A stretch of 64,000 nucleotides of DNA, taken from the NCBI GenBank assembly GCA_036186865.1, contig AP025055.1, forward strand, positions 8,546,019 through 8,610,018, read 5' to 3'. Every line of letters begins with the position of its first letter. Within the stretch, counting starts at the first letter, position 1. Made by a program: the position numbers and the translations under genes. The notes beneath the pieces were generated by a model. That model saw only the letters and a program-made list of their open reading frames with translations. It was not told where the DNA came from and searched no databases. This DNA comes from Eustoma russellianum. Taxonomy: Eukaryota; Streptophyta; Magnoliopsida; Gentianales; Gentianaceae. Positions 12,605 through 21,566 of this stretch are shown one piece after another.

Positions 12605-13039
12605 AGAGGGAAGCTAGGGGATCCACTTGGGTGACCTTAGGGACTTCTTAGGACAAGATTGAGGTTAGTCTAAATCTTGGGAACACGACTTAGGATGGTG
12701 AATCAAACATGGAGATTTCGTAGGGTATTCGCATCGGATTTCAACGTGAATGACCTAAAGGTTTAGGAATGAACTTTTGAGGTCTTACAGAGTTCAATGA
12801 AGGAATGTGAGGGTCTCTCATTAGTCTTTGAGTTTTAGAATCAATGTTAAGTGTTGATGACCTAACTTGAAGCGTAAGCTCGAATGTGTAAGTGAGGGGA
12901 ATCATGTGTGATTGATTGATATTGAATGTGACTTGAATTGTGTGAACGAAGAATGTGATTGAAATGAGGAGTCTTGCATCATGGCACTTGCATTTGCATA
13001 TTGTTTTGAAAAGAGCTGTGCTTCGGCACAAGTTTGCGA

Positions 13040-13340
13040 AGGTGGCCTGTAATGTTAATCGGGATGGAAATATAAGCCGAGGTGCATTACAGGGCACAAA
13101 GTTGTCTGTAACGTTAACCGAGATGGAAATATAAGCCGGGGTGCGTTACAGGGTATAAACTTGTTTGTAACGTTAATCGGGATGGAAATATAAGCCGAGG
13201 TATGTTACAGGGTATAAAGTTGTCTGTAATGTTAATCGGGATGGAAATATAAGCCGAGGTGCATTACAGGGTATAAAGTTGTCTGTAACGTTAACCGGGA
13301 TGGAAATATAAGCCGGGGTGCGTTACAGGGTATAAAGTTA
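13040..13340 (+). repeat. About 59-bp tandem array with GGGTATAAA motifs
   Basis: Five units, each with TGTAAYGTTAAYCGGGATGG, AAATATAAGCCGRGGTG, a TTACA core and GGGTATAAAGTTG. Unit-to-unit identity is high and there are no unique spacers. The 3' LTR copy is 20553-20850. Confidence 0.9.
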
Positions 13341-13685
13341 TGAGACCAGACATTGTGACATGCATTGCACTGTTTTGAAAAGAAATTACTCATGCATTTG
13401 TGATTGTGTAGTGTAGTGCATATTTTGTCATGCATCACGTGAGTCAGTTGGGATGATTGTTATGTGGCTTGAATGATTGGTAATTGTTAATGGTTAAGAA
13501 TTACTGTTTTATGTTCTTGTATTGTTAAATATATATATATATGCTCTTGAAAGTACACAAGATATGTGGCCCATTACCCTTGAATTACATATTACTCATG
13601 TCTTGCCATGTGTTGATCCCGTATGTCTTATAAGCGGGTTACTTGCTAGCATTTTTCGCTAAGGGTACTACTTTTGTCATTGCAG

Positions 13686-13741
13686 ATGAGCCTAGTTACG
13701 ATATGATCTTCATAGAAGACGATGGCGAGTGGGCTGAATGA
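13686..13741 (+). other. Conserved acidic LTR peptide frame (5' LTR copy, stop-containing)
   Basis: Directly after a TTGCAG acceptor, the frame starting with the G at 13685 reads DEPSYDMIFIEDDGEWAE, then TGA (13739-13741) where the 3' LTR copy has TGG. The frame has no ATG of its own and is closed upstream by the TAA within CGCTAAG. Compare 21195-21259 and Gypsy-B 49860-49939. Confidence 0.4.
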
Positions 13742-14028
13742 GATACTTAGAGACATGTTGGGAGACAGTTGGGGCTGTTGTCAATTGTTTCAGTTTCTTT
13801 CATTCGTTTGAGGATTTAGTTGGTTTTCATGATACTCTTTTGTAAATTACTTTATACGTTGAGGTTCAGATTTGATGGTTTAGATTTGTGAGATACGTGT
13901 TTCCGCACTTATTTCTATGACGTCATTGATGATGTGTAATCGAGAGATGAGACGTCTTGTAGTCTTCTCAGTAAGCTACGACGGGTGCACCGGTTCGGAT
14001 TCTGCTGTCCGGGTCGGGGCGCTACAGG

Positions 14029-14040
14029 TGGTATCAGAGC
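14029..14040 (+). other. Gypsy-A primer binding site
   Basis: TGGTATCAGAGC, 2 bp after the 5' LTR, matching the 3' end of initiator Met tRNA. Confidence 0.9.
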
Positions 14041-14303
14041 CTAGGCTTCAGATCTATCTCGGAGACCTAGGTTATGACATGTAGAGTCTTAAGTTATGAT
14101 TTTCACCATAAGTTGATCTTTAGGTCTAAGTATGTGATCCTATATGTAAGTTTGATTGGGATGAGTGTGTGCGAGCGCGATAAAAGTTAATCAATAAATG
14201 TTACTTTATTTAGCGTACGACTTCCACCTTGTACAACGCATATGGGCCTTTAGTACTTACTTTTGGAATTGTTGAATGCTAATAAGCGTTGATTTTGCAG
14301 AAA

Positions 14304-15365
14304 ATGCCTCTCAGACGAGATAATCAAGGAAATGGTGGCAATGGGGACGAGAACCCTCCACCACCACCACCAGTCCTAGTACCACAAGCACTGATTGACG
14401 CTATCACAGTGATAGCTCAAGGGGTTGCTTAGCAGCAACAACAACCTCCTCCTCCGCCACCCCCTCAACAAGGCATCAGGTACTATATAGGGGAGATGCG
14501 GAAGATGCATGCCCCAAATTTGAAGGGACCGCTGACCCAGAGGTGGCTGGGTTCTGGCTAGACGAAGTGGAGAAGTGCTTCAGGCTTGTGCAAGTGCCTG
14601 AAGAACTCAAGGTGGATGTAGCCACACCATTGCTGATCGGCAGAGCTAATGCCTGGTGGAATGGCATGCTGCCAAAGATGACTCCTCCTATTCAGTGGAG
14701 ACAATTCGTACAGGCCTACAAGGACTACTATGTGCCTGAGACTGCCATTTTGGAGAAGATGAGGCAGTTTGACAAGTTTGAACAAGGGCGGATGTCTGTT
14801 TCCGATTATGCAGATAGATTCCATGCCTTGGGAAAATTCACGCCCATGGTATTGGAAAACAATAGAATGAAAATGCTGAAGTTCAAGGAAGGTCTAAACC
14901 CCCGCATCCGGACGGCTATAGCGGGGTCCAGTTTGAAAACTTTTAAAGAAATGTTGGATGCATGTTACCGTGTGGAGAGTGACATGCGCAGGTCACAGCC
15001 GAGAGAAGCTCGTGAGGAGTCTGGCAAGAGGCCAAGGGGTGGAGGTAAACCCGGACGTTGGGTCAAGATTCCCAGGAAAGGACAAGCAGGGCCGGCTCAG
15101 AGGCCACAGCAACAGAATCAGCATGATCGTCAAGCACCCGCAGTATGCCCACACTGCCAGAGGAGACACGTGGGTGAATGTTGGAAAATAACCGGAGCAT
15201 GCTTCAAGTGTGGAAAGGCGGGCCATAGGATTAAGGATTGTCCCGAATGGAACCCTAAGCCTCAAGCAGGAGCAGGGCCGGCCCAGCAGCAGAGAGGCAG
15301 GCCCAATGAGAGAGTCCAAGCGATGACGGACGCCGAGGTACAGGAGGACGCCAATGTTGTGACAG
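14304..15365 (+). pseudogene. gag: Gypsy-A Gag, disrupted
   Basis: Starts at ATG 14304, two to three bases after a GATTTTGCAG acceptor-like sequence. The Pro/Gln-rich N-terminus is followed by the retrotransposon gag core (FWLDEVEKCFRL to GLNPRIRTAI) and two zinc knuckles, a variant CPHCQRRHVGEC and a standard CX2CX4HX4C (CFKCGKAGHRIKDC), near 15145-15240. Breaks: in-frame TAG 14430-14432 in a poly-Gln run and a one-base frame change near 14515. The frame ends in front of a probable intron (15366-15473) that joins it to protease. Confidence 0.88.
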
Positions 15366-15473
15366 GTGCGACTAAGGTTAAATAATAGTTGCTTAAGTTG
15401 AATTTTAGTCTTCTAAGTTGATGATTAAATGTGTTTTATGTGAAACCTTTATGCACTACACTTTCATGTTTAG
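15366..15473 (+). other. Probable intron 1 of Gypsy-A gag-pol
   Basis: GTGCGA donor and TTTAG acceptor, 108 bp, stop-containing and T-rich. Removing it joins NVVTG to VILINKVP in frame. Gypsy-B has an 84-bp interruption at the same codon position with unrelated sequence. Confidence 0.65.
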
Positions 15474-18400
15474 GTGTGATCCTAATTAATAAAGTACCTA
15501 CAAACGTATTGTTTGATAGCGGAGCTAGTCACTCTTTCATCTTGAAGCGATTCGCCAAAGGACTCGACTGCTTACCCGAGTGGCTTGAGAACCCCTTCAG
15601 GGTGCAGGCAGCAGGCGAGCAATTACTGGTTTCTCACCACCAGTAAAAAGATTGTGAATTGGAGTTGAATGGGAAGTTGTTTTCGGTGACATTGGTTCCC
15701 ATTCCGATGAAGGATTTCGACGTTATATTGGGCATGGATTGGCTGACCAAGAATCATGCCAATATTGACTGCAAACTTAAACGAGTGACTGTTAAGAACT
15801 CTGAGAGGAATGAAATAACGGTACAAGGAAACGTCAAGTTAACAAAAGCCCAAAGAAGATATACTTAACAGCGATTAAGGCCTTTAAAGCCTTACAGAAA
15901 GGTGCAGAGGGATTTATGGTGTATGCAGTAGATGCGAAGCAGGAAGTTCCCTCTGTAGATCAGATACCGGTGATCAACGAATTCAAGGACGTATTTCCGG
16001 ATGACTTACCGGGAGTGCCGCCATCGAGGGAAGTGGAGTTTGAAATTAATTTGATACCTGGAGCCGAGCCTATATCTAAAGCACCCTATAGAATGGTTCC
16101 AGCCGAACTTGAGGAGCTTAAAGGACAACTTCAAGAGCTATTAGACAAGAAATTGATTCGCCCCAGTGTATCCCCTTGGGGAGCTTCAGTTCTATTTGTA
16201 AAGAAGAAAGATGGCAGTATTAGGTTGTGCATTGATTACCGAGAACTGAATAAGATTACCATCAAGAACAAATATCCCTTGCCAAGGATCGAGGATTTAT
16301 TTGATCAGCTAAAGGGAGCTCGCTGGTTCTCAAAGATCGACATTCGTCAGGGGTATCATCAGCTGCTTGTGAAAGCCGGAGACGTACCTAAAATGGCTTT
16401 TCAGACCCAATACAGGCATTACGAATTCTTAGTGATGCCTTTTGGATTAACTAATGCTCCAGCGGCCTTCGTGGACTTGATGAACACCATATTCCGAGAA
16501 CAGTTGGACCAATTCGTAGTAGTGTTCATCGATGACATTTTGGTCTACTCCCCCAACGAGCAAGCTCATGCTGAACACTTAAGAGTGGTGTTGCAAATTT
16601 TGAGGCAACAAAAGCTTTATGCCAAATTCAGCAAGTGCGAATTCTGGTTAAGAAGTGTAGCCTTTCTCGGTCACGTGATTTCAGAAGATGGGATTTCTGT
16701 GGATCCTAAAAAGATAGAAGCCATCACGGAATGGCCAAGACCTACCAACGTGACTGAAGTGAGAAGCTTTCTAGGCTTGGCAGGCTACCACAGGAAGTTC
16801 GTTGAGGGATTCTCAACGATAGCAGTTCCATTGAGTCGACTTACGCAGAAGAAGACTAAGTTCGAATGGACTGCTGAATGCGAGCAGAGCTTTACCGAGC
16901 TCAAGAAGAGATTGACCACAGCCCCGGTGTTGGCACAACCCTCCGGCACCGACGGTTTCGTGATCTATAGTGACGCGTCCAAGAAAGGACTAGGTATGTA
17001 CACCATTACAATTAATGCATTGTGTATACATATGCTAGTCTTGAATTAACTTTCTGTTTATAGGTTGTGTCTTGATGCAAAATGAACGAGTTATTTCGTA
17101 CGCGTCAAGACAATTGAAGCCATATGAGCAGAATTACCCGACGCATGACTTGGAGCTCGCAGCTGTGGTATTTGCTCTTAAGATCTGGAGGCACTACTTA
17201 TATGGAGAGAAATGTGTTGTATTCACTGATCATAAGAGTTTGAAGTACTCATTCTCGCAGAAGGAGTTAAATATGAGACAGAGAAGATGGTTGGAGTTAC
17301 TCAAGGATTACGACCTAACCATCAACTATCATCCAGGTAAGGCCAACAGAGTGGCGGACGCATTGAGTAGGAAGTCCAGCCATGCGAGACAGTCTCCGTT
17401 GGAAAGAGAGATCGAGGAGTTTGACCTCGAAGTAGTGGATTCAGTGGCGAATGTTCTTACGACCTTGTCTATCAGTCCAGACTTGGTAGACCGAATTAAA
17501 GAAGCACAGTATGGTGACACAACACTGAAAGAAACCCGCGACAAATTGACTACGGAACCAGTAAAGGATTTCCAATTGCGAGAAGATGGAAGTTTAAGGT
17601 TTCAAAATAGGTTGTGCGTACCTAATCATGATGAGCTTAGAAAAGAGTTGCTAAGCGAAGCTCATAATTCAAGGTTATCTATCCACCCCGGCAGCACAAA
17701 GATGTATAAGGACCTTAAAAGGAATTATTGGTGGATGGGAATGAAAAGAAGCATCGCGGAATACGTTGAGAGGTGTTTGGTATGTCAACAAGTTAAAGCT
17801 GAACATCAACGACCTGGTGGTTTAATGATGCCACTAGAGATTCCAGAATGGAAGTGGGAACACGTGACTATGGACTTCGTGATGGGATTACCCAAAACCA
17901 GAAATGGGAATGAGATGATTTGGGTGATTGTAGACCGTTTGACAAAGACATCCCATTTCATAGCCATGCCACATGGTACCTCGTATGAGAAACTATCCAA
18001 CACCTATGTGGATAACATTGTGAGCTTGCATAGAGTCCCAGTCAGCATTGTGTCGGACCGTGATCCCAAGTTCACCTCTAAGTTTTGGAGAGCATTCCAA
18101 AAGGCAATGGGTACCGAGCTGAGAATGAGTACCGCGTACCACCCTCAAACGGATGGACAATCCGAGAGAACCATCCAAACCTTGGAGGATATGTTGAGAG
18201 CATGCGCCTTGGACTTCAAAGGAAACTGGGATAGCATGCTGAAGTTGATGGAGTTTTCATATAATAACAGCTATCACAGTGCAATTGGCATGGCACCATT
18301 TGAAGCCTTATACGAACGTAAGTGTAGGTCCCCAGTTTGTTGGGATGAAGTTGGGGAAAGGACAATCACTGAACCAGAATTGGTTGAACAAACAATTGAG

Positions 18401-18910
18401 AAGGTCAAAGTGATAAGAGATAGGCTAAGGGTGGCTCAATATCACAATAAGAGTTGGGCCGATACTAAAAGACGACCCTTGGAGTTTGAGGAAGGTGAAA
18501 AGGTCTATCTACGAGTTTCGCCCACCAAGGGAGTTGTAAGATTCGGAATAAAGGGTAAGTTAAGCCCTAGATATATTGGCCCTTACGAAGTGCTTGGTAA
18601 AGTTGGTGAAAGAGCATACAGATTAGCCTTGCCTCCGAGCTTGTCCCAAGTCCATAACGTATTTCATGTGTCCCAACTAAGAAAATACGTATCGGACCCG
18701 AGCCATATCCTTGAAGCTCAACCATTGGATGTTAAAGAAGATGTCTTATACGAAGAACATCCAATAAAGATTGTGGATAGGAAGGATCAAGTCCTACGCA
18801 GACACATAATTCCGTATGTCAAAGTTCAATGGAGTAATCATACGGAGCGGGAAGCCATGTGGGAGCTTGAGGAGCAAATGAAGGGGCTATACCCACACCT
18901 CTTCCAATAA
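15474..18910 (+). pseudogene. pol: Gypsy-A Pol: protease, RT, RNase H, integrase, chromodomain
   Basis: Protease LFDSGASHSF near 15510; RT with LPRIEDLFDQL, QGYHQL and catalytic FIDDILVYS near 16530; RNase H starting YSDAS near 16968; integrase HHCC (HPGSTKMYKDL, CLVCQQVK) near 17680-17800; D,D,E core with MDFVMGLP, VSDRDPKF and HPQTDGQSE; GPY/F motif (YIGPYEVL) near 18570; C-terminal chromodomain-like segment (YVKVQWSNHTEREAMWELEE). Breaks: TAA 15644-15646 in protease and a frame change between about 15845 and 15866. From 15916 on the frame is open apart from the 70-bp intron at 16994. Confidence 0.92.
16994..17063 (+). other. Probable intron 2 of Gypsy-A pol
   Basis: GTATGT donor, TTTATAG acceptor, 70 bp, AT-rich with in-frame stops. 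Splicing joins KKGLG to CVLMQ, right after the first RNase H catalytic Asp (YSDAS). Gypsy-B has an 80-bp GTACGT...TTTGTAG interruption at the same codon. Confidence 0.75.
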
Positions 18911-18940
18911 GGTACGCCAGTTTCGAGGACGAAACTTTTT

Positions 18941-18955
18941 GTAAAGAGGGTGGAA
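18941..18955 (+). other. Gypsy-A polypurine tract
   Basis: GTAAAGAGGGTGGAA immediately before the 3' LTR. Confidence 0.75.
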
Positions 18956-19802
18956 TGTTATGCCCCGCACCCTCCGTAAAATAAGTAAAGGATAAACGGA
19001 AATTAAATAGGTTAAGAAAAATAAATGATAATGAATTAAGAATTAAGTATTAGGATTAAATGGAATTTATGGAAAGGATTAAATATGGAATTAAGTAGTA
19101 TTTAATTTTGGAATTAAATATTAGGAATTTATCCTTTAAGATAAATGAGATAATATTAGAAACTCCAAATTTCACCCTTTCCATATAAAAACTGACAGAA
19201 CGTCAGTTTTCTCATTTTACGCAGAGAAACCGCCCCCTCTAGTTCATTGAGCGATCTCCTCTCACCTTTGCAACCCTAGAGAAGAAAACCTCAAGATCTT
19301 CAATCCGTTCCTCATTCGTTCTTCGTTTCTTCTCCAAGTAATCAAAGGCAAGTAACTTTCTTATAAGTTCTTACGTTTTGTGAAGGAAAAAGGCCTATTT
19401 TTGATATCAAAATTGGATCACCATGCAGTAATTTCTTTCGGTGAATCTATATGTGCTTTATGTGTTTTGGTTTCGGATTTTGGCCATTATATGTTGAAAT
19501 CATTGTTGTTTTTGTTGTTTATGTGAGATCATGTAAATCCCAATCCCTTGAACCCTACTTTGTTGATAATTGCGGTTGAAGGGAATGGAGAGTGAAAAGA
19601 TTAGATTTTTGGGCTTGATTTGGTGATTACTTGAGTGCTAGGCTTGAATCCGTGAATCGTATGTTAAAGGTGTTGTCTTGGGTGAATTAAGGATGGATTG
19701 ATAGTGGATAATAGGCTTGGAATGGTTTTGAAGGAAGTTGGGATCGAATTGGGGGTTATTTCTGCAATTTCTGCAGAAAACTGCAGAATGGAGTTCTGGA
19801 AC

Positions 19803-20090
19803 GAGGACGTCGATCGATCGAAGTCAGGGTATGACGTACGTCGATCGATCGACGTATAGTAAGTGAGGGGATGACGTGCCTCAGAAGGACGTAGATCGAT
19901 CGACGTAGATTGAGTGAGAGATCGACGTGCCTCAGATGGACGTCGATCGATCGACGTAGATTGAGTGAGAGATCGACGTGCCTCAGATGGACGTCGATCG
20001 ATCGACGTCAGGATATGACGTACGTCGATCGATCGACGTCAGGGTATGATGTACGTCGATCGATCGACGTCAGGGTATGACGTCAACCAA
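19803..20090 (+). repeat. Palindromic subrepeats in Gypsy-A 3' LTR
   Basis: About six to seven units centred on ACGTCGATCGATCGACGT or near copies; one more unit than in the 5' LTR. One copy extends to a 20-bp palindrome. Confidence 0.85.
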
Positions 20091-20552
20091 TTATGTGGGA
20101 AAGTAAGGGAAGAAAGAGGGAAGCTAGGGGATCCACTTGGGTGACCTTAGGGACTTCTTAGGACAAGATTGAGGTTAGTTTAAGTCTTGGGAACACGACT
20201 TAGGATGGTGAATCAAACGTGGAGATTTCGTAGGGTATTCGTATCGGATTTCAACGTGAATGACCTAAGGGGTTAGGAATGAACGTATGAGGTCTTATAG
20301 AGTTCAATGAAGGAATGTGAGGGTTTCACATTAGTCTTTGAGTTTTAGAATCAATGTTAAGTGTTGATGACCTAACTTGAAGCGTAAGCTCGAATGTGTA
20401 AGTGAGGGGAATCATGTGTGATTGATTGATATTGAATGTGACTTGAATTGTGTGAACGAAGAATGTGATTGAAATGAGGAGTCTTGCATCATGGAACTTG
20501 CATTTGCATATTGTTTTGAAAAGAGCTGTGCTTCGGCACAAGTTTGCGAAGG

Positions 20553-20850
20553 TGGCATGTAATGTTAATCGGGATGGAAATATAAGCCGAGGTGCATTAC
20601 AGGGCACAAAGTTGTCTGTAATGCTAACCGGATGAAAATATAAGCCGGGGTGCGTTACAGGGTATAAAGTTGTCTGTAATGTTAATCGGGATAGAAATAT
20701 AAGTCGAGGTGCGTTACAGGGTATAAAATTGTCTGTAACGTTAACCGGGATGGAAATATAAGCCGAGGTGCATTACAGGGTATAAAGTTGTCTGTAACGT
20801 TAACCGGGATGGAAATATAAGTCGGGGTGCGTTACAGGGTATAAAGTTAT
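20553..20850 (+). repeat. About 59-bp tandem array in Gypsy-A 3' LTR
   Basis: Five units with the same consensus as 13040-13340, each with a GGGTATAAAGTTG or GGGCACAAAGTTG junction. Confidence 0.88.
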
Positions 20851-21194
20851 GAGACCGGACATTGTGACATGCATTGCACTATTTTGAAAAGAAATTACTC
20901 ATGCATTTGTGATTGTGTAGTGTAGTGCATATTTTGTCATGCATCACGTGAGTCAGTTGGGATGATTGTTATGTGGCTTGAATGATTGGTAATTGTTAAT
21001 GGTTAAGAATTACTGTTTTATGTTCTTGTATTGTTAAATATATATATATATGCTCTTGAAAGTACACAAGATATGTGGCCCATTACCCTTGAATTACATA
21101 TTACTCATGTCTTGCCATGTGTTGATCCCGTATGTCTTATAAGCGGGTTACTTGCTAGCGTTTTTCGCTAAGGGTACTAATTTTATCATTGCAG

Positions 21195-21259
21195 ATGAGC
21201 CTAGTTACGATATGATCTTCATAGAAGACGATGGCGAGTGGGCTGAATGGGATACTTAG
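21195..21259 (+). other. Conserved acidic LTR peptide frame (3' LTR copy)
   Basis: After the GCAG acceptor, the frame reads EPSYDMIFIEDDGEWAEWDT then TAG. The Gypsy-B LTR equivalent reads EPEYELIFIEDDGEWAQWDD. Seven of the codon differences are synonymous and about five are not. There is no in-frame ATG within the exon, so it would need an upstream exon or a non-AUG start. Coding status is inference. Confidence 0.45.
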
Positions 21260-21566
21260 AGACATGTTGGGAGACAGTTGGGGTTGTTGTCAATTGTTTC
21301 AGTTTCTTTCATTCGTTTGAGGATTTAGTTGGTTTTCATGATACTCTTTTGTAAATTACTTTATACGTTGAGGTTCAGATTTGATGGTTTAGATTTGTGA
21401 GATACGTGTTTCCGCACTTATTTCTCTGACGTCATTGATAATGTGTAATCGAGAGATGAGCCGTCTTGTAGTCTTCTCAGTAAGCTACGACGGGTGCACC
21501 AGTTCGGATTCCGCTGCCCGGGTCGGGGCGCTACACCCTCTTCTAGTGGTGCCTTGCAGATCCTAC

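Larger units (their letters stand above)
12605..14026 (+). repeat. Gypsy-A 5' LTR, second part
   Basis: Resumes at AGAGGGAAGCTAGGGG exactly where 1-1047 stops, matching 20109-21535 of the 3' LTR. Contains the about 59-bp tandem array, the probable LTR splice acceptor at 13685 and the GGGTCGGGGCGCTACA end. The first five bases are the second copy of the Sire-A duplication. Confidence 0.93.
19352..21194 (+). other. Probable intron within Gypsy-A LTR
   Basis: Donor context AAAGGCAA|GTAACTTTC; acceptor ATCATTGCAG with CGCTAAG about 25-30 nt upstream as a branch-like site. Gypsy-B has AAGGCAA|GTAATCTTTC and CGCTAAG...CCTTTTCAG at equivalent places. It spans the palindromes and the tandem array. 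The 5' LTR version runs 311-13685 and contains Sire-A. Confidence 0.45.
1..21535 (+). mobile_element. Gypsy-A: Ty3/gypsy chromovirus (Tekay/Del-like), interrupted by Sire-A
   Basis: LTR retrotransposon with order LTR, PBS, gag, protease, RT, RNase H, integrase, chromodomain, PPT, LTR. The 5' LTR is cut into 1-1047 and 12610-14026 by Sire-A. Base 1 aligns with 19053 in the 3' LTR, so about 97 bp of the 5' LTR lie left of the window. The 3' end is the CA at 21535, followed by CCCTC (21536-21540), then the last bases of a Sirevirus LTR; the element therefore inserted into Sire-B. The left duplication is outside the window. Without Sire-A it would be about 10 kb. Stops and frameshifts in gag and pol make it non-autonomous. 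The chromovirus call rests on the C-terminal chromodomain-like segment; the exact clade is inference. Confidence 0.9.
18956..21535 (+). repeat. Gypsy-A 3' LTR, complete
   Basis: 2580 bp from TGTTATGCCCCGC to GCTACA. It is the only intact copy and was used to reconstruct the interrupted 5' LTR. TATA at 19183, probable donor at 19351/19352, palindrome block 19803-20090, tandem array 20553-20850, acceptor at 21194, peptide frame 21195-21259. Confidence 0.95.

Noticed and set aside
13040..13340. Regular repeats resembling a CRISPR array
   Set aside because: The whole about 59-bp unit is repeated with no unique spacers, and it lies in a plant LTR present in two copies.
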